A stretch of 64,000 nucleotides of DNA from Neobacillus paridis (GTDB taxonomy: Bacteria; Bacillota; Bacilli; Bacillales; Cytobacillaceae). Position numbers and translations under genes: made by a program. A model generated the notes under the pieces. It was not told the origin of the DNA. It searched no databases and worked only from the letters and a program-made list of their open reading frames with translations. The stretch spans positions 62,001 to 126,000 of the forward strand of contig NZ_JAESWB010000278.1 of assembly GCF_016765675.1 (NCBI RefSeq). The letters run 5' to 3'. Positions 46,031 to 55,466 of the stretch are shown here, piece by piece (the first letter of the stretch is position 1; every line of letters starts with the position of its first letter).

Positions 46031-46169
46031 TGACTATTATAATTAAGTTCACAATCCCGAATTTTAAATAGAAACCCTCCAATTCAATTGAATTTAAAAC
46101 AAGATAGATACTAAATAACTTATGAATAGGTGAGAAGGAGGGAGAAAATTTTACAAAACTGTCATAACA

Positions 46170-46197
46170 GGATAGGACAACGTCATAAACATATACT
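46170..46197 (+). promoter_or_regulatory. candidate SigE promoter of spoIVA
   Basis: GGATAGG (46170-46176), a 13-base spacer and CATATACT (46190-46197) resemble the SigE consensus. It lies 61 bases before the start codon. B. subtilis spoIVA is SigE-dependent. Confidence 0.5.
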
Positions 46198-46258
46198 GTC
46201 CTAAAATACCTAATGGATGAAATTATCCCACTTTAGTCTATGATCGGGAGGGGATCAC

Positions 46259-47737
46259 TTGGAAAAGGTCGATATTTTTAAAGATATAGCCGAAAGAACA
46301 GGCGGCGATATCTATTTAGGAGTAGTCGGTGCAGTACGGACCGGAAAATCCACATTTATTAAGAAGTTTATGGAGCTGGTCGTTTTACCGAATATAAACA
46401 GTGAAGCGGAGAGGTCTCGGGCACAAGACGAACTGCCGCAAAGTGCTGCAGGGAAAACCATTATGACAACAGAGCCAAAATTTGTTCCCAATCAGGCAGC
46501 CACTGTTCACGTTGATGAAGGCTTGGATGTAAACATAAGACTGGTCGATTGTGTCGGCTATACTGTACCAGGTGCCAAAGGTTATGAGGATGAAAATGGA
46601 CCGAGAATGATTAACACTCCATGGTATGAGGAACCGATTCCATTTCATGAGGCTGCTGAAATTGGTACGAGAAAGGTAATCCAAGAACATTCAACCATCG
46701 GAGTTGTCGTAACAACGGATGGAACGATTGGAGAAATTCCAAGAAGCAATTATATCGAAGCAGAGGAAAGAGTTATTGAAGAACTGAAGGAAGTCGGGAA
46801 ACCATTTATCATGGTGGTAAACAGCGCCCAGCCATACCATCCAAGTACGGAAACGTTAAGAGCGAATTTAGCGGAAAAATACGACATTCCGGTCTTGGCG
46901 ATGAGTGTGGAAAGCATGCGTGAAAGCGATTGTCTTAATGTCCTTCGGGAAGCGCTTTATGAGTTCCCTGTCCTCGAGGTAAACGTCAATCTTCCAAGCT
47001 GGGTGATGGTATTGAAAGAAAACCATTGGCTCAGGGAGAGCTATCAGGAGGCCGTAAAAGAAACGGTCAAAGATATTAAGAGATTAAGAGATGTTGACCA
47101 GGTTGTGCAACATTTCAGTGAATATGATTTTATCGACAGAGCCGGACTAGCCGGTGTTGAAATGGGCACAGGAGTCGCCGAAATTGATTTATTCGCACCC
47201 GATGAACTATATGATGATATTTTAAAAGAAATCGTCGGTGTTGAAATTAGAGGTAAAGATCATTTATTAGAGTTAATGCAGGATTTTGCCCATGCAAAGG
47301 CGGAATATGATCATATCGCTGATGCCTTAAAAATGGTGAAACAAACCGGATACGGAATAGCTTCACCGACGCTTTCCGATATGAGCTTGGAGGAGCCGGA
47401 AATCATTCGTCAAGGTGCCCGTTTCGGTGTGAGACTAAAAGCAGTTGCTCCTTCGATCCATATGATTAAAGTCGATGTTGAATCAGAATTTGCACCGATT
47501 ATTGGGACTGAAAAACAAAGTGAAGAGCTTGTTCGCTATTTAATGCAAGATTTTGAGGATGATCCGCTGTCCATATGGAATTCAGATATTTTTGGACGTA
47601 GTTTAAGTTCGATTGTTCGCGAAGGAATTCAAGCAAAGCTTTCATTGATGCCGGAAAATGCCAGATACAAATTAAAAGAAACATTAGAAAGGATCATTAA
47701 TGAAGGATCAGGCGGATTGATTGCCATCATTCTTTAA
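46259..47737 (+). CDS. spoIVA: stage IV sporulation protein A, coat-base ATPase
   Basis: Polymerising ATPase that forms the basement layer of the spore coat and is needed for cortex assembly. The 492 residues match B. subtilis in length and almost throughout in sequence. The Walker A motif is GAVRTGKSTF (about 24-33), Walker B-like region NIRLVDCVGYTVPGAKGYED, with a middle domain and a conserved C-terminal tip (ERIINEGSGGLIAIIL) used for membrane targeting through SpoVM. The start is TTG 46259 behind GGGAGGGG. Single-gene unit with its own terminator. Confidence 0.98.
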   Translation: MEKVDIFKDIAERTGGDIYLGVVGAVRTGKSTFIKKFMELVVLPNINSEAERSRAQDELPQSAAGKTIMTTEPKFVPNQAATVHVDEGLDVNIRLVDCVGYTVPGAKGYEDENGPRMINTPWYEEPIPFHEAAEIGTRKVIQEHSTIGVVVTTDGTIGEIPRSNYIEAEERVIEELKEVGKPFIMVVNSAQPYHPSTETLRANLAEKYDIPVLAMSVESMRESDCLNVLREALYEFPVLEVNVNLPSWVMVLKENHWLRESYQEAVKETVKDIKRLRDVDQVVQHFSEYDFIDRAGLAGVEMGTGVAEIDLFAPDELYDDILKEIVGVEIRGKDHLLELMQDFAHAKAEYDHIADALKMVKQTGYGIASPTLSDMSLEEPEIIRQGARFGVRLKAVAPSIHMIKVDVESEFAPIIGTEKQSEELVRYLMQDFEDDPLSIWNSDIFGRSLSSIVREGIQAKLSLMPENARYKLKETLERIINEGSGGLIAIIL

Positions 47738-47740
47738 ACC

Positions 47741-47767
47741 GGGGCTCCGAAGCGGGTCCCTTTTTTA
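47741..47767 (+). terminator. terminator after spoIVA
   Basis: GGGGCTC (47741-47747) pairs with GGGTCCC (47754-47760) with two G-U pairs, then six Ts. The following gap to hbs (47768-48038) should hold the hbs promoter; TGTTAAAAT at 47938-47946 is a possible extended -10. Confidence 0.75.
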
Positions 47768-48038
47768 GTTGTGAAGAAAAGTTTGCTTTTATTTCATGAA
47801 TTCTTCTTGATATGCTTAATTGATTGTGATAATCTTTTAACAGATTACGTTATAGTGCTTAAAACCCTTATATGATAGGATTTTGCCTTAAAACTTGATT
47901 GCTGCTTAAAAAAGTTAATTATTTTTTGGGCTTTCATGTTAAAATAGCGCTTTGACGTATAGAAATTAGAAAAATTGTTTAGAAATGTAGATAAGTAATC
48001 TCATTTATCTGATTAATCTTTGGGAGGAGGTGAATGGC

Positions 48039-48311
48039 ATGAACAAGACAGAACTTATTAATAAGGTAGCTGAGGCTGGCGAACTTTCAAAGAAAGACGC
48101 TACAAAAGCAGTTGATGCTGTTTTTGATACAATTCTAGATGCTTTAAAAAATGGTGATAAGGTACAACTTATTGGATTTGGTAACTTTGAAGTACGCGAG
48201 CGTGCTGCACGCAAGGGTCGTAATCCTCAAACTGGCGAGGAAATCGAAATTAGTGCTAGCAAAGTTCCTGCTTTCAAACCAGGTAAAGCACTTAAAGATG
48301 CTGTAAAATAA
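48039..48311 (+). CDS. hbs: DNA-binding protein HU
   Basis: Histone-like protein that bends and compacts DNA. At 90 residues it has the standard length: [20 protein letters not shown] at the N-terminus, the core [20 protein letters not shown] with the flexible beta arm, and [15 protein letters not shown] at the end. GGGAGGAGG lies eight bases before ATG 48039; a GTG at 48030 overlaps that site. Single-gene unit with a strong terminator. Confidence 0.97.
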   Translation: MNKTELINKVAEAGELSKKDATKAVDAVFDTILDALKNGDKVQLIGFGNFEVRERAARKGRNPQTGEEIEISASKVPAFKPGKALKDAVK

Positions 48312-48345
48312 TTACATATATGTTGCTTTAAGTGAACGCTTAGGC

Positions 48346-48384
48346 AAAAGGTCATGGCATGCATTGTCCATGGCCTTTTTTCTT
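48346..48384 (+). terminator. terminator after hbs
   Basis: AAAAGGTCATGG (48346-48357) pairs with CCATGGCCTTTT (48368-48379) with one G-U pair, then TTCTTTT. Confidence 0.85.
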
Positions 48385-48532
48385 TTGTTTGCTTAATCGG
48401 TTAGATGATCGGTGCTTTTGGATAGAATCTTAGGGGGATATCATTTTATTTTTTTGCCTGCATTGAAAGGATTATGCTAATATGTATATTGAATTTGTCA
48501 ACTTTTTTACGACAGGCGTGGGAGGAATTGAA

Positions 48533-49099
48533 ATGTCAGAGGTCAATCGTACCCAAATAGAAGAGGCGGTACGTTTAATATTGGAGGCAATTGGTGAAGA
48601 TCCCAACCGTGAGGGGTTGCTCGATACACCAAAACGGGTGGCAAAAATGTATGAAGAAGTCTTCAACGGCTTAAAGGAAGATCCAAAACAATATTTTGAA
48701 ACCATTTTTAGTGAAGATCATGAAGAGCTTGTTTTGGTAAAAGATATCCCGTTTTATTCGATGTGTGAACATCACCTTGTCCCGTTTTTTGGCAAAGCAC
48801 ATGTTGCTTATATTCCGCAAAATGGCCGCGTTACCGGTTTAAGCAAATTAGCGCGAGCGGTGGAAGCCATTTCCCGTAGACCACAGCTGCAGGAACGAAT
48901 TACGTCAACGATCGCTGATAGCATAATGGAAAAATTGGAGCCCCATGGAGTTATGGTTGTTGTCGAAGCAGAACATATGTGTATGACCATGAGAGGGGTT
49001 AAAAAACCGGGTTCAAAAACAGTGACGACTTCCGTTCGCGGGACACTTGCAGAGGACCGTGCAGCTCGATCAGAAATACTCTCCTTAATTAAAAATTAA
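48533..49099 (+). CDS. folE: GTP cyclohydrolase I
   Basis: First enzyme of folate synthesis, making dihydroneopterin triphosphate from GTP. The 188 residues carry [20 protein letters not shown], the zinc-binding [19 protein letters not shown] (Cys and His ligands), [20 protein letters not shown] and [12 protein letters not shown] with the third ligand Cys. ATG 48533 follows GGAGG. mtrB lies 24 bases downstream, as in the B. subtilis mtrAB operon. Confidence 0.97.
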   Translation: MSEVNRTQIEEAVRLILEAIGEDPNREGLLDTPKRVAKMYEEVFNGLKEDPKQYFETIFSEDHEELVLVKDIPFYSMCEHHLVPFFGKAHVAYIPQNGRVTGLSKLARAVEAISRRPQLQERITSTIADSIMEKLEPHGVMVVVEAEHMCMTMRGVKKPGSKTVTTSVRGTLAEDRAARSEILSLIKN

Positions 49100-49123
49100 T
49101 CAAACAGATTTGAGGTGACCAGA

Positions 49124-49360
49124 ATGGAAAAGCGGCAGTTACAAACAAACGATTATGTGGTTATTAAAGCAAATGATGATGGTGTCAACGTGATTGGGTT
49201 AACGAGGGGAACCGACACCAAATTTCATCATTCGGAAAAGCTAGACAAAGGGGAAGTGCTTGTCGCCCAATTTACGGAACATACATCTGCCATCAAAATT
49301 AGAGGGAATGCACAAATTTTAACCCAATTCGGCGAAATAAATAGTGAGCAAAAGAAATAG
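49124..49360 (+). CDS. mtrB: TRAP, trp RNA-binding attenuation protein
   Basis: Tryptophan-activated 11-subunit ring protein that binds (G/U)AG repeats in target leaders. The 78 residues contain the invariant [34 protein letters not shown] and [14 protein letters not shown], which include the RNA-contacting Lys, Lys and Arg and the tryptophan-pocket residues. GAGGTG precedes ATG 49124. In B. subtilis it controls trpEDCFBA, but no trp operon is present in this window. Confidence 0.96.
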   Translation: MEKRQLQTNDYVVIKANDDGVNVIGLTRGTDTKFHHSEKLDKGEVLVAQFTEHTSAIKIRGNAQILTQFGEINSEQKK

Positions 49361-49434
49361 ATTTATCCCAAAAATGGTTGATTGAAAGTGGAAATTATTT
49401 ATTTTGTAAATTCAGCCCATAAAAAATTCTTTTA

Positions 49435-49443
49435 TGTTATAAT
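49435..49443 (+). promoter_or_regulatory. extended -10 promoter for hepS-menG-hepT
   Basis: TGTTATAAT is a perfect TGnTATAAT element. A clear -35 is not seen. It lies 125 bases before hepS; the short frame through this leader (49382-49615) is probably not a gene. Confidence 0.55.
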
Positions 49444-49568
49444 GGTTTCTGCCTTGTTTAATGGAGAAGTCAGATATGAAAAGTTCAATGGGCTCGAATT
49501 TTTCTTTCTTAATAGGTTAAACAATACATATAGAATTTTATTTTTGGGGAAGCAAGGGTGTGATTTGG

Positions 49569-50381
49569 GTGCAAGAAATTCGACAAAAATTTACCTGCAT
49601 GAAAGGGAAGGTTGAAAAGTATGTTTTTAACAATTATTTGCTAAAACATATTGAAACTCCGATCATTGATGAGGATAAACTGCTCATTTTAGTTTCAATA
49701 ACTGACCTTCTTGAATTACCGATTGCGAAACTAGAGAATTACACACTTTCCACCATGCTGATCCAAACCGCTCTCGATACCCACGAACATATCTCCGAGA
49801 AAACAGATAATGAAAAAAGCCGGCAATTGACGGTTTTAGCTGGGGATTATTACAGCGGTCTTTACTATAAGCTTTTGGCAGATTCGGAAGAAATTATGAT
49901 GATTAAAACACTTTCTAATGGTGTTAAAGAAGTGAACGAACACAAAATTGCCGTTTACCATAAAGAATCAGATAACCTCGAAAACTTAATGAATAATATA
50001 AAGTCGCTTGAAAGCGCATTGCTTAAAAACTTTGCGAACTACTTTCAACTGGACTTATGGAATGAGCAAACAGCCAATATATTACTGTTTAAACGGTTAC
50101 TTGCAGAAAAAAAACAGTATGTTCAACGGAAATGGTCAATTGTTTTCGAAGCAATAATGCATATCATTAATTCTCATGATGATGTCCATTTATCTGAACT
50201 AACGGATAAACAACAATCTCATTTAATCAACGTATACGATCAACTTCTTGATCGAACGAAACAAACAATTGAAGATGGAATGAACAAGATTCCTTTCTTA
50301 AATGAGTTCCTTGAAAGCAGAATTGGGTTTCTGGTAAAACAACACCAGCCATATGTAAAAACTTTTTTGGAGGAAGGGTAA
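49569..50381 (+). CDS. hepS: heptaprenyl diphosphate synthase component 1
   Basis: Small regulatory subunit of the two-component enzyme that makes the menaquinone side chain. The 270 residues include IETPIIDEDKLLIL, MLIQTALDTHEHI, RQLTVLAGDYYSGLYYKLLA and VKEVNEHKIAVYH, all typical of HepS. I choose GTG 49569, which gives MQEIRQKF like the B. subtilis start; GTG 49560 is an alternative. First gene of hepS-menG-hepT, with menG starting three bases after it. Confidence 0.92.
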   Translation: MQEIRQKFTCMKGKVEKYVFNNYLLKHIETPIIDEDKLLILVSITDLLELPIAKLENYTLSTMLIQTALDTHEHISEKTDNEKSRQLTVLAGDYYSGLYYKLLADSEEIMMIKTLSNGVKEVNEHKIAVYHKESDNLENLMNNIKSLESALLKNFANYFQLDLWNEQTANILLFKRLLAEKKQYVQRKWSIVFEAIMHIINSHDDVHLSELTDKQQSHLINVYDQLLDRTKQTIEDGMNKIPFLNEFLESRIGFLVKQHQPYVKTFLEEG

Positions 50382-50384
50382 AAA

Positions 50385-51089
50385 ATGCAGCAATCGAAAG
50401 AAGAACGGGTTCATCATGTGTTTGAAAGTATTTCCGAAGACTATGATAAAATGAACTCAGTCATCAGTTTCCAACAGCATCTCAGGTGGCGGAAGGATAC
50501 GATGAAACGAATGGATGTACAGCCTGGTTCTAAAGCGCTTGACGTTTGCTGCGGTACAGCTGATTGGACGATTGCTTTGGCAGAGGCTGTTGGTCCAGCT
50601 GGGGAAGTCACCGGTTTGGACTTTAGTGAAAATATGTTAAAGGTCGGAAGAGAAAAAGTGGAGCATTTGGGTCTAAAACAGGTGAAATTAATCCATGGTA
50701 ATGCGATGGAGCTCCCGTTTCCCGATAATAGCTTTGATTATGTCACCATCGGTTTTGGCTTGCGAAATGTTCCTGACTATCTTCAGGTATTAAAAGAAAT
50801 GCGTCGGGTTGTCAAAACTGGTGGAAAAGTGGTCTGCCTTGAAACTTCCCAGCCTACCTTAATTGGCTACAGGCAGCTTTTTTTCTTTTACTTTCGCTTT
50901 ATTATGCCATTATTCGGGAAAATTCTCGCCAAAAGCTACAAAGAATATTCATGGCTTCAAGAATCAGCACGTGATTTTCCAGGGATGAAAGAATTAGCCC
51001 AATTGTTTCAACAAGCAGGATTAAAAGATGTAAAATATAAGCCGTACAGTGGCGGTGCTGCTGCTGTCCATATTGGTTATAAAAGATAG
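50385..51089 (+). CDS. menG: demethylmenaquinone methyltransferase
   Basis: SAM-dependent methylation of demethylmenaquinone, the last step of menaquinone synthesis. The 234 residues have [20 protein letters not shown] at the N-terminus, motif [17 protein letters not shown] (about 47-62), LDFSENML and the UbiE/MenG block [25 protein letters not shown] precedes the ATG. Lies between the two heptaprenyl synthase subunits, so head group and side chain are made from one transcript. Confidence 0.96.
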   Translation: MQQSKEERVHHVFESISEDYDKMNSVISFQQHLRWRKDTMKRMDVQPGSKALDVCCGTADWTIALAEAVGPAGEVTGLDFSENMLKVGREKVEHLGLKQVKLIHGNAMELPFPDNSFDYVTIGFGLRNVPDYLQVLKEMRRVVKTGGKVVCLETSQPTLIGYRQLFFFYFRFIMPLFGKILAKSYKEYSWLQESARDFPGMKELAQLFQQAGLKDVKYKPYSGGAAAVHIGYKR

Positions 51090-51129
51090 AGAATGTTACG
51101 AAACAGGATGAAAGCTCAGGTGAATACAA

Positions 51130-52092
51130 ATGAAATTAAAAATGATGTATTCATTTTTGAATTCGGATATCAATATTATTGAGAAAGAGCTGGGAGAGAC
51201 GATTCAAGCAAGGTCTCTTCTTTTAAAACAAGCTTCAATGCACACATTGCAGGCTGGAGGAAAAAGAATTCGTCCTGTTTTTGTTTTGCTTGCTGGTAAA
51301 TATGGCGATTATGACATTAATGTGATGAAAAATGTCGCTGTCGCTCTTGAATTAATCCATATGGCTTCACTGGTACATGATGATGTGATTGATGATGCCG
51401 ATCTTCGCAGGGGACAGCCTACTGTGAAAGCAAAGTGGGACAGCCAAACGGCAATGTATACAGGTGATTTTGTTTTTGCTCTTGCGCTCAAATTGATGAC
51501 AAATATCAAAAATCCGGAAGCCCATAAAATACTAGCCAATACTATGGTGGAAGTGACGGTCGGAGAAATACAGCAGATTAAAGATAAATATCGTTTTAAT
51601 CAAAATCTGCGGGATTATCTTCGCAGAATTAAACGAAAGACCGCTTTGCTTATTGCTGCGAGCTGTCAGTTAGGTGCAATAGCGGCTAACGTAGAAGAAT
51701 CAGTCCATAAAAAACTATACCTGTTTGGTTATTTTGTTGGTATGTCCTATCAAATTATTGATGATATCTTAGATTTTACAGGGACAGAAAAGGAATTGGG
51801 AAAACCGGCTGGAGGTGACCTCCTGCAAGGAAATATTACGGCACCCGCCCTGTTTGCGATGGAAAATAAGGAAATCAAGAAGGCCATTGAGACAGTTCAT
51901 GAAAATATGACTGCTGCGGAAATTGCCAAGATTATCACTTTAATCAAACAATCAGGGGCGATTGCCAAATCAGTCGCACTAAGTGACCAGTACCTAGATA
52001 AAGCTTTAAGGATTCTTGACGAATTGCCGGATAATAAAGCAAAAAAAGCCCTGCGTGACATTGCCAAGTTTATTGGAAGACGGAAATTTTAA
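51130..52092 (+). CDS. hepT: heptaprenyl diphosphate synthase component 2
   Basis: Catalytic subunit of the trans-prenyltransferase making C35 diphosphate. The 320 residues contain GGKRIRPVFVLLAG, the first aspartate-rich motif HMASLVHDDVIDDADLRRG and the second YQIIDDILDFTGTEKELGKP, plus GDLLQGNITAPAL. The product is attached to the menaquinone ring and so serves QcrB and the ResDE-regulated respiratory chain. About 98 bases separate it from ndk. Confidence 0.96.
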   Translation: MKLKMMYSFLNSDINIIEKELGETIQARSLLLKQASMHTLQAGGKRIRPVFVLLAGKYGDYDINVMKNVAVALELIHMASLVHDDVIDDADLRRGQPTVKAKWDSQTAMYTGDFVFALALKLMTNIKNPEAHKILANTMVEVTVGEIQQIKDKYRFNQNLRDYLRRIKRKTALLIAASCQLGAIAANVEESVHKKLYLFGYFVGMSYQIIDDILDFTGTEKELGKPAGGDLLQGNITAPALFAMENKEIKKAIETVHENMTAAEIAKIITLIKQSGAIAKSVALSDQYLDKALRILDELPDNKAKKALRDIAKFIGRRKF

Positions 52093-52190
52093 GCTTACTT
52101 AAGGTTATTGAAAAAGTGTCTAATTAATGTTACTATTTTCCTGATTATTCTTATGAATATCATATACATATTGATTTAGGAGTGGAATTG

Positions 52191-52637
52191 ATGGAGAAAA
52201 CGTTTCTAATGGTAAAGCCTGACGGGGTACAGCGTAATTTGATAGGGGAAATTGTTGCCCGTTTTGAGAAAAAGGGATTTCAACTTGTAGGAGCCAAGTT
52301 AATGAGCATTCCTGTTGAATTGGCCGAGAAGCACTATGGCGAACACAAAGAACGTCCATTTTTTGGTGAATTAGTTGATTTTATTACATCTGGTCCAGTA
52401 TTTGCAATGGTGTGGCAAGGTGAAAATGTCATAGCCACAGCCCGCCAAATGATGGGTTCAACAAACCCGAAAGATGCTGCACCTGGTACGATCCGTGGGG
52501 ATTTTGGGTTAACAGTTGGCAAAAACGTAATCCATGGTTCTGATTCACCTGCAAGCGCTGAACGGGAGATCGGCCTGTTTTTTAAAGAATCGGAATTAGT
52601 TGATTATTCCAAGCTAATAAATGATTGGATTTATTAA
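52191..52637 (+). CDS. ndk: nucleoside diphosphate kinase
   Basis: Balances NTP pools through a phospho-histidine intermediate. The 148 residues have [39 protein letters not shown] and the active-site [20 protein letters not shown] with the catalytic His. AGGAGTGG precedes ATG 52191. In B. subtilis cheR lies between ndk and aroF; here only a terminator does. Confidence 0.97.
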   Translation: MEKTFLMVKPDGVQRNLIGEIVARFEKKGFQLVGAKLMSIPVELAEKHYGEHKERPFFGELVDFITSGPVFAMVWQGENVIATARQMMGSTNPKDAAPGTIRGDFGLTVGKNVIHGSDSPASAEREIGLFFKESELVDYSKLINDWIY

Positions 52638-52648
52638 TCCAACTCCTG

Positions 52649-52680
52649 CACCTGTATGATTATCATACGGGTGTTTTTTC
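52649..52680 (+). terminator. terminator after ndk
   Basis: CACCTGTATGA (52649-52659) pairs with TCATACGGGTG (52663-52673) with one G-U pair, then TTTTTTC. Confidence 0.85.
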
Positions 52681-52790
52681 TTTCTCTATAGAAAATTTCC
52701 TGATATTTTCTGAATTATTCTACTAGAGTAATTTCCTTTGATATGATATATTGATACATAATTCTTTAATGAGTTGAAGGGGGAAAGAGA

Positions 52791-53969
52791 ATGGGGCTCA
52801 GGTACTTAACAGCGGGGGAATCCCATGGACCACAATTAACGACGATTATCGAAGGGTTACCTTCGGGCATGCCGCTAGTTGTCCAAGATATTAATGAAGA
52901 ACTAGCGAGAAGGCAGAGAGGCTATGGCCGGGGGAGAAGAATGCAAATTGAAAAGGATACTGTCGAAATGATGTCAGGTGTCAGGCATGGAAAGACCATC
53001 GGCTCACCTGTTGCATTAGTCGTGAAAAACAATGACTGGAAACATTGGACTAAAATAATGGGTTCAGAACCTCTTCAAGAGGGGCAGGAGGAGGAAATAA
53101 AACGGAAGGTTACTCGTGCTCGTCCAGGACACGCCGATTTAAACGGCGCCATTAAATATGGACACCGGGATATGAGAAATGTTTTGGAGCGTTCCTCAGC
53201 CCGGGAAACAACGGTAAGAGTGGCAGCTGGGGCAGTCGCTAAAAAACTCCTTTCGCTGGTTGGGGTAGAAATTGTCGGCCATGTTGTAGAAATTGCCGGA
53301 ATCAAAGCACAAGCTGCCAGCACTCTTTCGCTAGAAGAGATAAAAGAGCGGACAGAACATTCACCGGTACGAGTGGCTGATCCGAATGTCGAGCAGGAAA
53401 TGATGGATGCGATCGATGAAGCGAAAAAAAATGGCGACTCTATTGGAGGTGTCGTTGAGGTAATCGCTGTTGGTATGCCAACAGGGGTAGGCAGTTATGT
53501 TCATTACGACCGTAAATTAGACGCAAAGTTAGCGGCAGCGATCGTCAGTATCAATGCTTTTAAAGGTGTTGAATTCGGCATTGGCTTTGAGGCAGCCCGG
53601 AAGCCAGGAAGTGAAGTCCATGATGAGATTGCTTGGGACCCGAAACAGGGGTATTATCGCAAAACAAACCGGCTGGGAGGCTTTGAAGGTGGAATGACCA
53701 CCGGGATGCCAATTGTTGTGCGCGGTGTCATGAAGCCAATACCAACTCTTTATAAACCGTTGATGAGTGTGGATATTGAAACAAAAGAGCCGTTTGCAGC
53801 TAGTGTTGAACGTTCTGACAGTTGTGCTGTACCGGCGGCGGCTGTGGTGGCAGAACATGCAGTGGCTTGGGAGCTGGCTAATGCCCTTGTGGAACAATTT
53901 TATAGTGACCGCTTTGATACCTTTGCTGAAGAAATTAAAAGACAGCATGAATTTGCGAGGAATTTTTAA
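52791..53969 (+). CDS. aroF: chorismate synthase
   Basis: Final step of the shikimate pathway, forming chorismate from EPSP with reduced FMN. The 392 residues contain [20 protein letters not shown] (signature 1), [30 protein letters not shown]-type sequence ([20 protein letters not shown]) with the catalytic His, and [32 protein letters not shown] precedes the ATG. Named aroF in Bacillus, aroC elsewhere. Head of an aro cluster; aroB begins on its last base. Confidence 0.97.
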   Translation: MGLRYLTAGESHGPQLTTIIEGLPSGMPLVVQDINEELARRQRGYGRGRRMQIEKDTVEMMSGVRHGKTIGSPVALVVKNNDWKHWTKIMGSEPLQEGQEEEIKRKVTRARPGHADLNGAIKYGHRDMRNVLERSSARETTVRVAAGAVAKKLLSLVGVEIVGHVVEIAGIKAQAASTLSLEEIKERTEHSPVRVADPNVEQEMMDAIDEAKKNGDSIGGVVEVIAVGMPTGVGSYVHYDRKLDAKLAAAIVSINAFKGVEFGIGFEAARKPGSEVHDEIAWDPKQGYYRKTNRLGGFEGGMTTGMPIVVRGVMKPIPTLYKPLMSVDIETKEPFAASVERSDSCAVPAAAVVAEHAVAWELANALVEQFYSDRFDTFAEEIKRQHEFARNF

Positions 53970-55039
53970 TGGAGACAATACAAATCGGAACAAAATCTAA
54001 ACAATACAATGTTTTTCTTGGAGAAGGGGTTTGTAAAGATATTCCGGCCTTTTTAACTGCCCATTTTCCGAACCTTACTAGAGTGTTAATTATGACCGAT
54101 GAAACGGTTGCTAAACTTCATCTCGACAAAATCCTTCCGCTCACGAAAAAGTGGAACCCAGTTGTGTATACAGCTCCAAGCGGTGAAAAGGCAAAAACCT
54201 TTGATATTTATTATCAGGCCTTATCGACTGCTCTTGAAAATCATCTGGATCGAAAGTCGCTTATCTTATCATTAGGCGGCGGTGCTGTCGGTGATTTGTC
54301 AGGGTTTGTCGCCGCATCATTTATGAGAGGCATCCCGTTTATTCAAATTCCGACCACAATTTTAGCGCATGACAGTGCAGTTGGCGGCAAGGTAGCAATT
54401 AATCACCCGCTCGGAAAGAATATGATTGGTGCTTTTTATCAGCCAGAAGCCGTCTTTTATGATTTAGAACTGCTGACAACCCTGCCTGCAACGGAAATCC
54501 GCTCTGGATTCGCCGAGGTGATTAAGCATGCTTTGATTCACGATTTATCGTTTTATCAATGGCTGAAGGAAAATATTGATGATTTACAATCACTCTCAAT
54601 CAAGCAGCTATCTTATTCATTAATTAAGGGGATAAAGATAAAAAATGATTTTGTCAGCAAGGATGAAAGGGAAACAGGGATCAGGGCATATTTGAATTTT
54701 GGACATACGCTCGGGCATGCCATAGAGGCAGAGATGGGCTATGGAAATTTCACCCACGGTGAATCAGTGATGATTGGGATGATTTTTGCATTGAAACTGA
54801 GCCAGGAAATACAGGGGCTTTCATTTAATTTCGCCGAATTCAAAGCATGGGTAGAGAAGTTGGGGTACGAAACCCGGATCCCCAAAGGGCTATCAGCTGC
54901 CCAATTGCTTACTAAAATGAAGCAGGATAAAAAGTCTATTGGGGAAACGGCTCGTTTTGTTTTACTTGAGCAAATTGGAAAGCCAGTTTTAAGAGAAATT
55001 GACGATTCGCTATTATTAGATCAAATGAAAAATTTTTAA
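53969..55039 (+). CDS. aroB: 3-dehydroquinate synthase
   Basis: NAD- and metal-dependent second step of the shikimate pathway. The 356 residues have APSGEKAKTFDIYYQAL, the nucleotide-binding LSLGGGAVGDLSGFVAASFM, PTTILAHDSAVGGKVAINHP, EVIKHALIHD with a metal-ligand Glu, and LNFGHTLGHAIEAEMGYGNF with His ligands. Its ATG overlaps the chorismate synthase stop (TAATG). aroH follows after 16 bases. Confidence 0.97.
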   Translation: METIQIGTKSKQYNVFLGEGVCKDIPAFLTAHFPNLTRVLIMTDETVAKLHLDKILPLTKKWNPVVYTAPSGEKAKTFDIYYQALSTALENHLDRKSLILSLGGGAVGDLSGFVAASFMRGIPFIQIPTTILAHDSAVGGKVAINHPLGKNMIGAFYQPEAVFYDLELLTTLPATEIRSGFAEVIKHALIHDLSFYQWLKENIDDLQSLSIKQLSYSLIKGIKIKNDFVSKDERETGIRAYLNFGHTLGHAIEAEMGYGNFTHGESVMIGMIFALKLSQEIQGLSFNFAEFKAWVEKLGYETRIPKGLSAAQLLTKMKQDKKSIGETARFVLLEQIGKPVLREIDDSLLLDQMKNF

Positions 55040-55055
55040 ATCAGGGTGGGTTGTT

Positions 55056-55427
55056 ATGATTAGAGGGATCAGAGGAGCGACGACGGTTAACAACAATAAA
55101 GCTGAAGAAATTCTTAACGCGACCGAAGAGTTAATCGCAAAAATAATTGAACTGAATAAAATCCAGCCTGAATCCGTTGCCTCCGTCTTTATTTCAACAA
55201 CAGAAGATCTTAATGCCGTTTTTCCTTCAAAGGTTTTGCGGAATTTTCCAGGCTGGACTTATGTTCCGGTCATGTGCATGCGTGAAATTCCGGTTCGTGA
55301 TTCATTAACCAAGTGCATCAGAATTATGCTCCATGTAAATACGGATGCAGCCCAGAATGAAATCAACCATGTATATTTAAATGGGGCAAAAATATTGCGT
55401 CCAGACTTGACCAGTAGTCTTAGGTAA
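55056..55427 (+). CDS. aroH: chorismate mutase, AroH type
   Basis: Monofunctional trimeric chorismate mutase converting chorismate to prephenate. At 123 residues it begins MIRGIRGATTVNNNKAEEIL with the active-site Arg of RGAT, and has VASVFISTTEDLNAVFPSKV, VPVMCMREIPV (active-site Cys/Arg region) and HVYLNGAKILRPDL. In B. subtilis the trp operon follows aroH; here hisC starts 39 bases later. Confidence 0.95.
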   Translation: MIRGIRGATTVNNNKAEEILNATEELIAKIIELNKIQPESVASVFISTTEDLNAVFPSKVLRNFPGWTYVPVMCMREIPVRDSLTKCIRIMLHVNTDAAQNEINHVYLNGAKILRPDLTSSLR

Positions 55428-55466
55428 GCCATCGGTTAGATTCATGTGAGAAATGGAGTGGGATAG

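Noticed and set aside
49382-49615. 77-aa frame ahead of hepS
   Set aside because: Spans the extended -10 promoter, has low-complexity composition and overlaps the hepS start.
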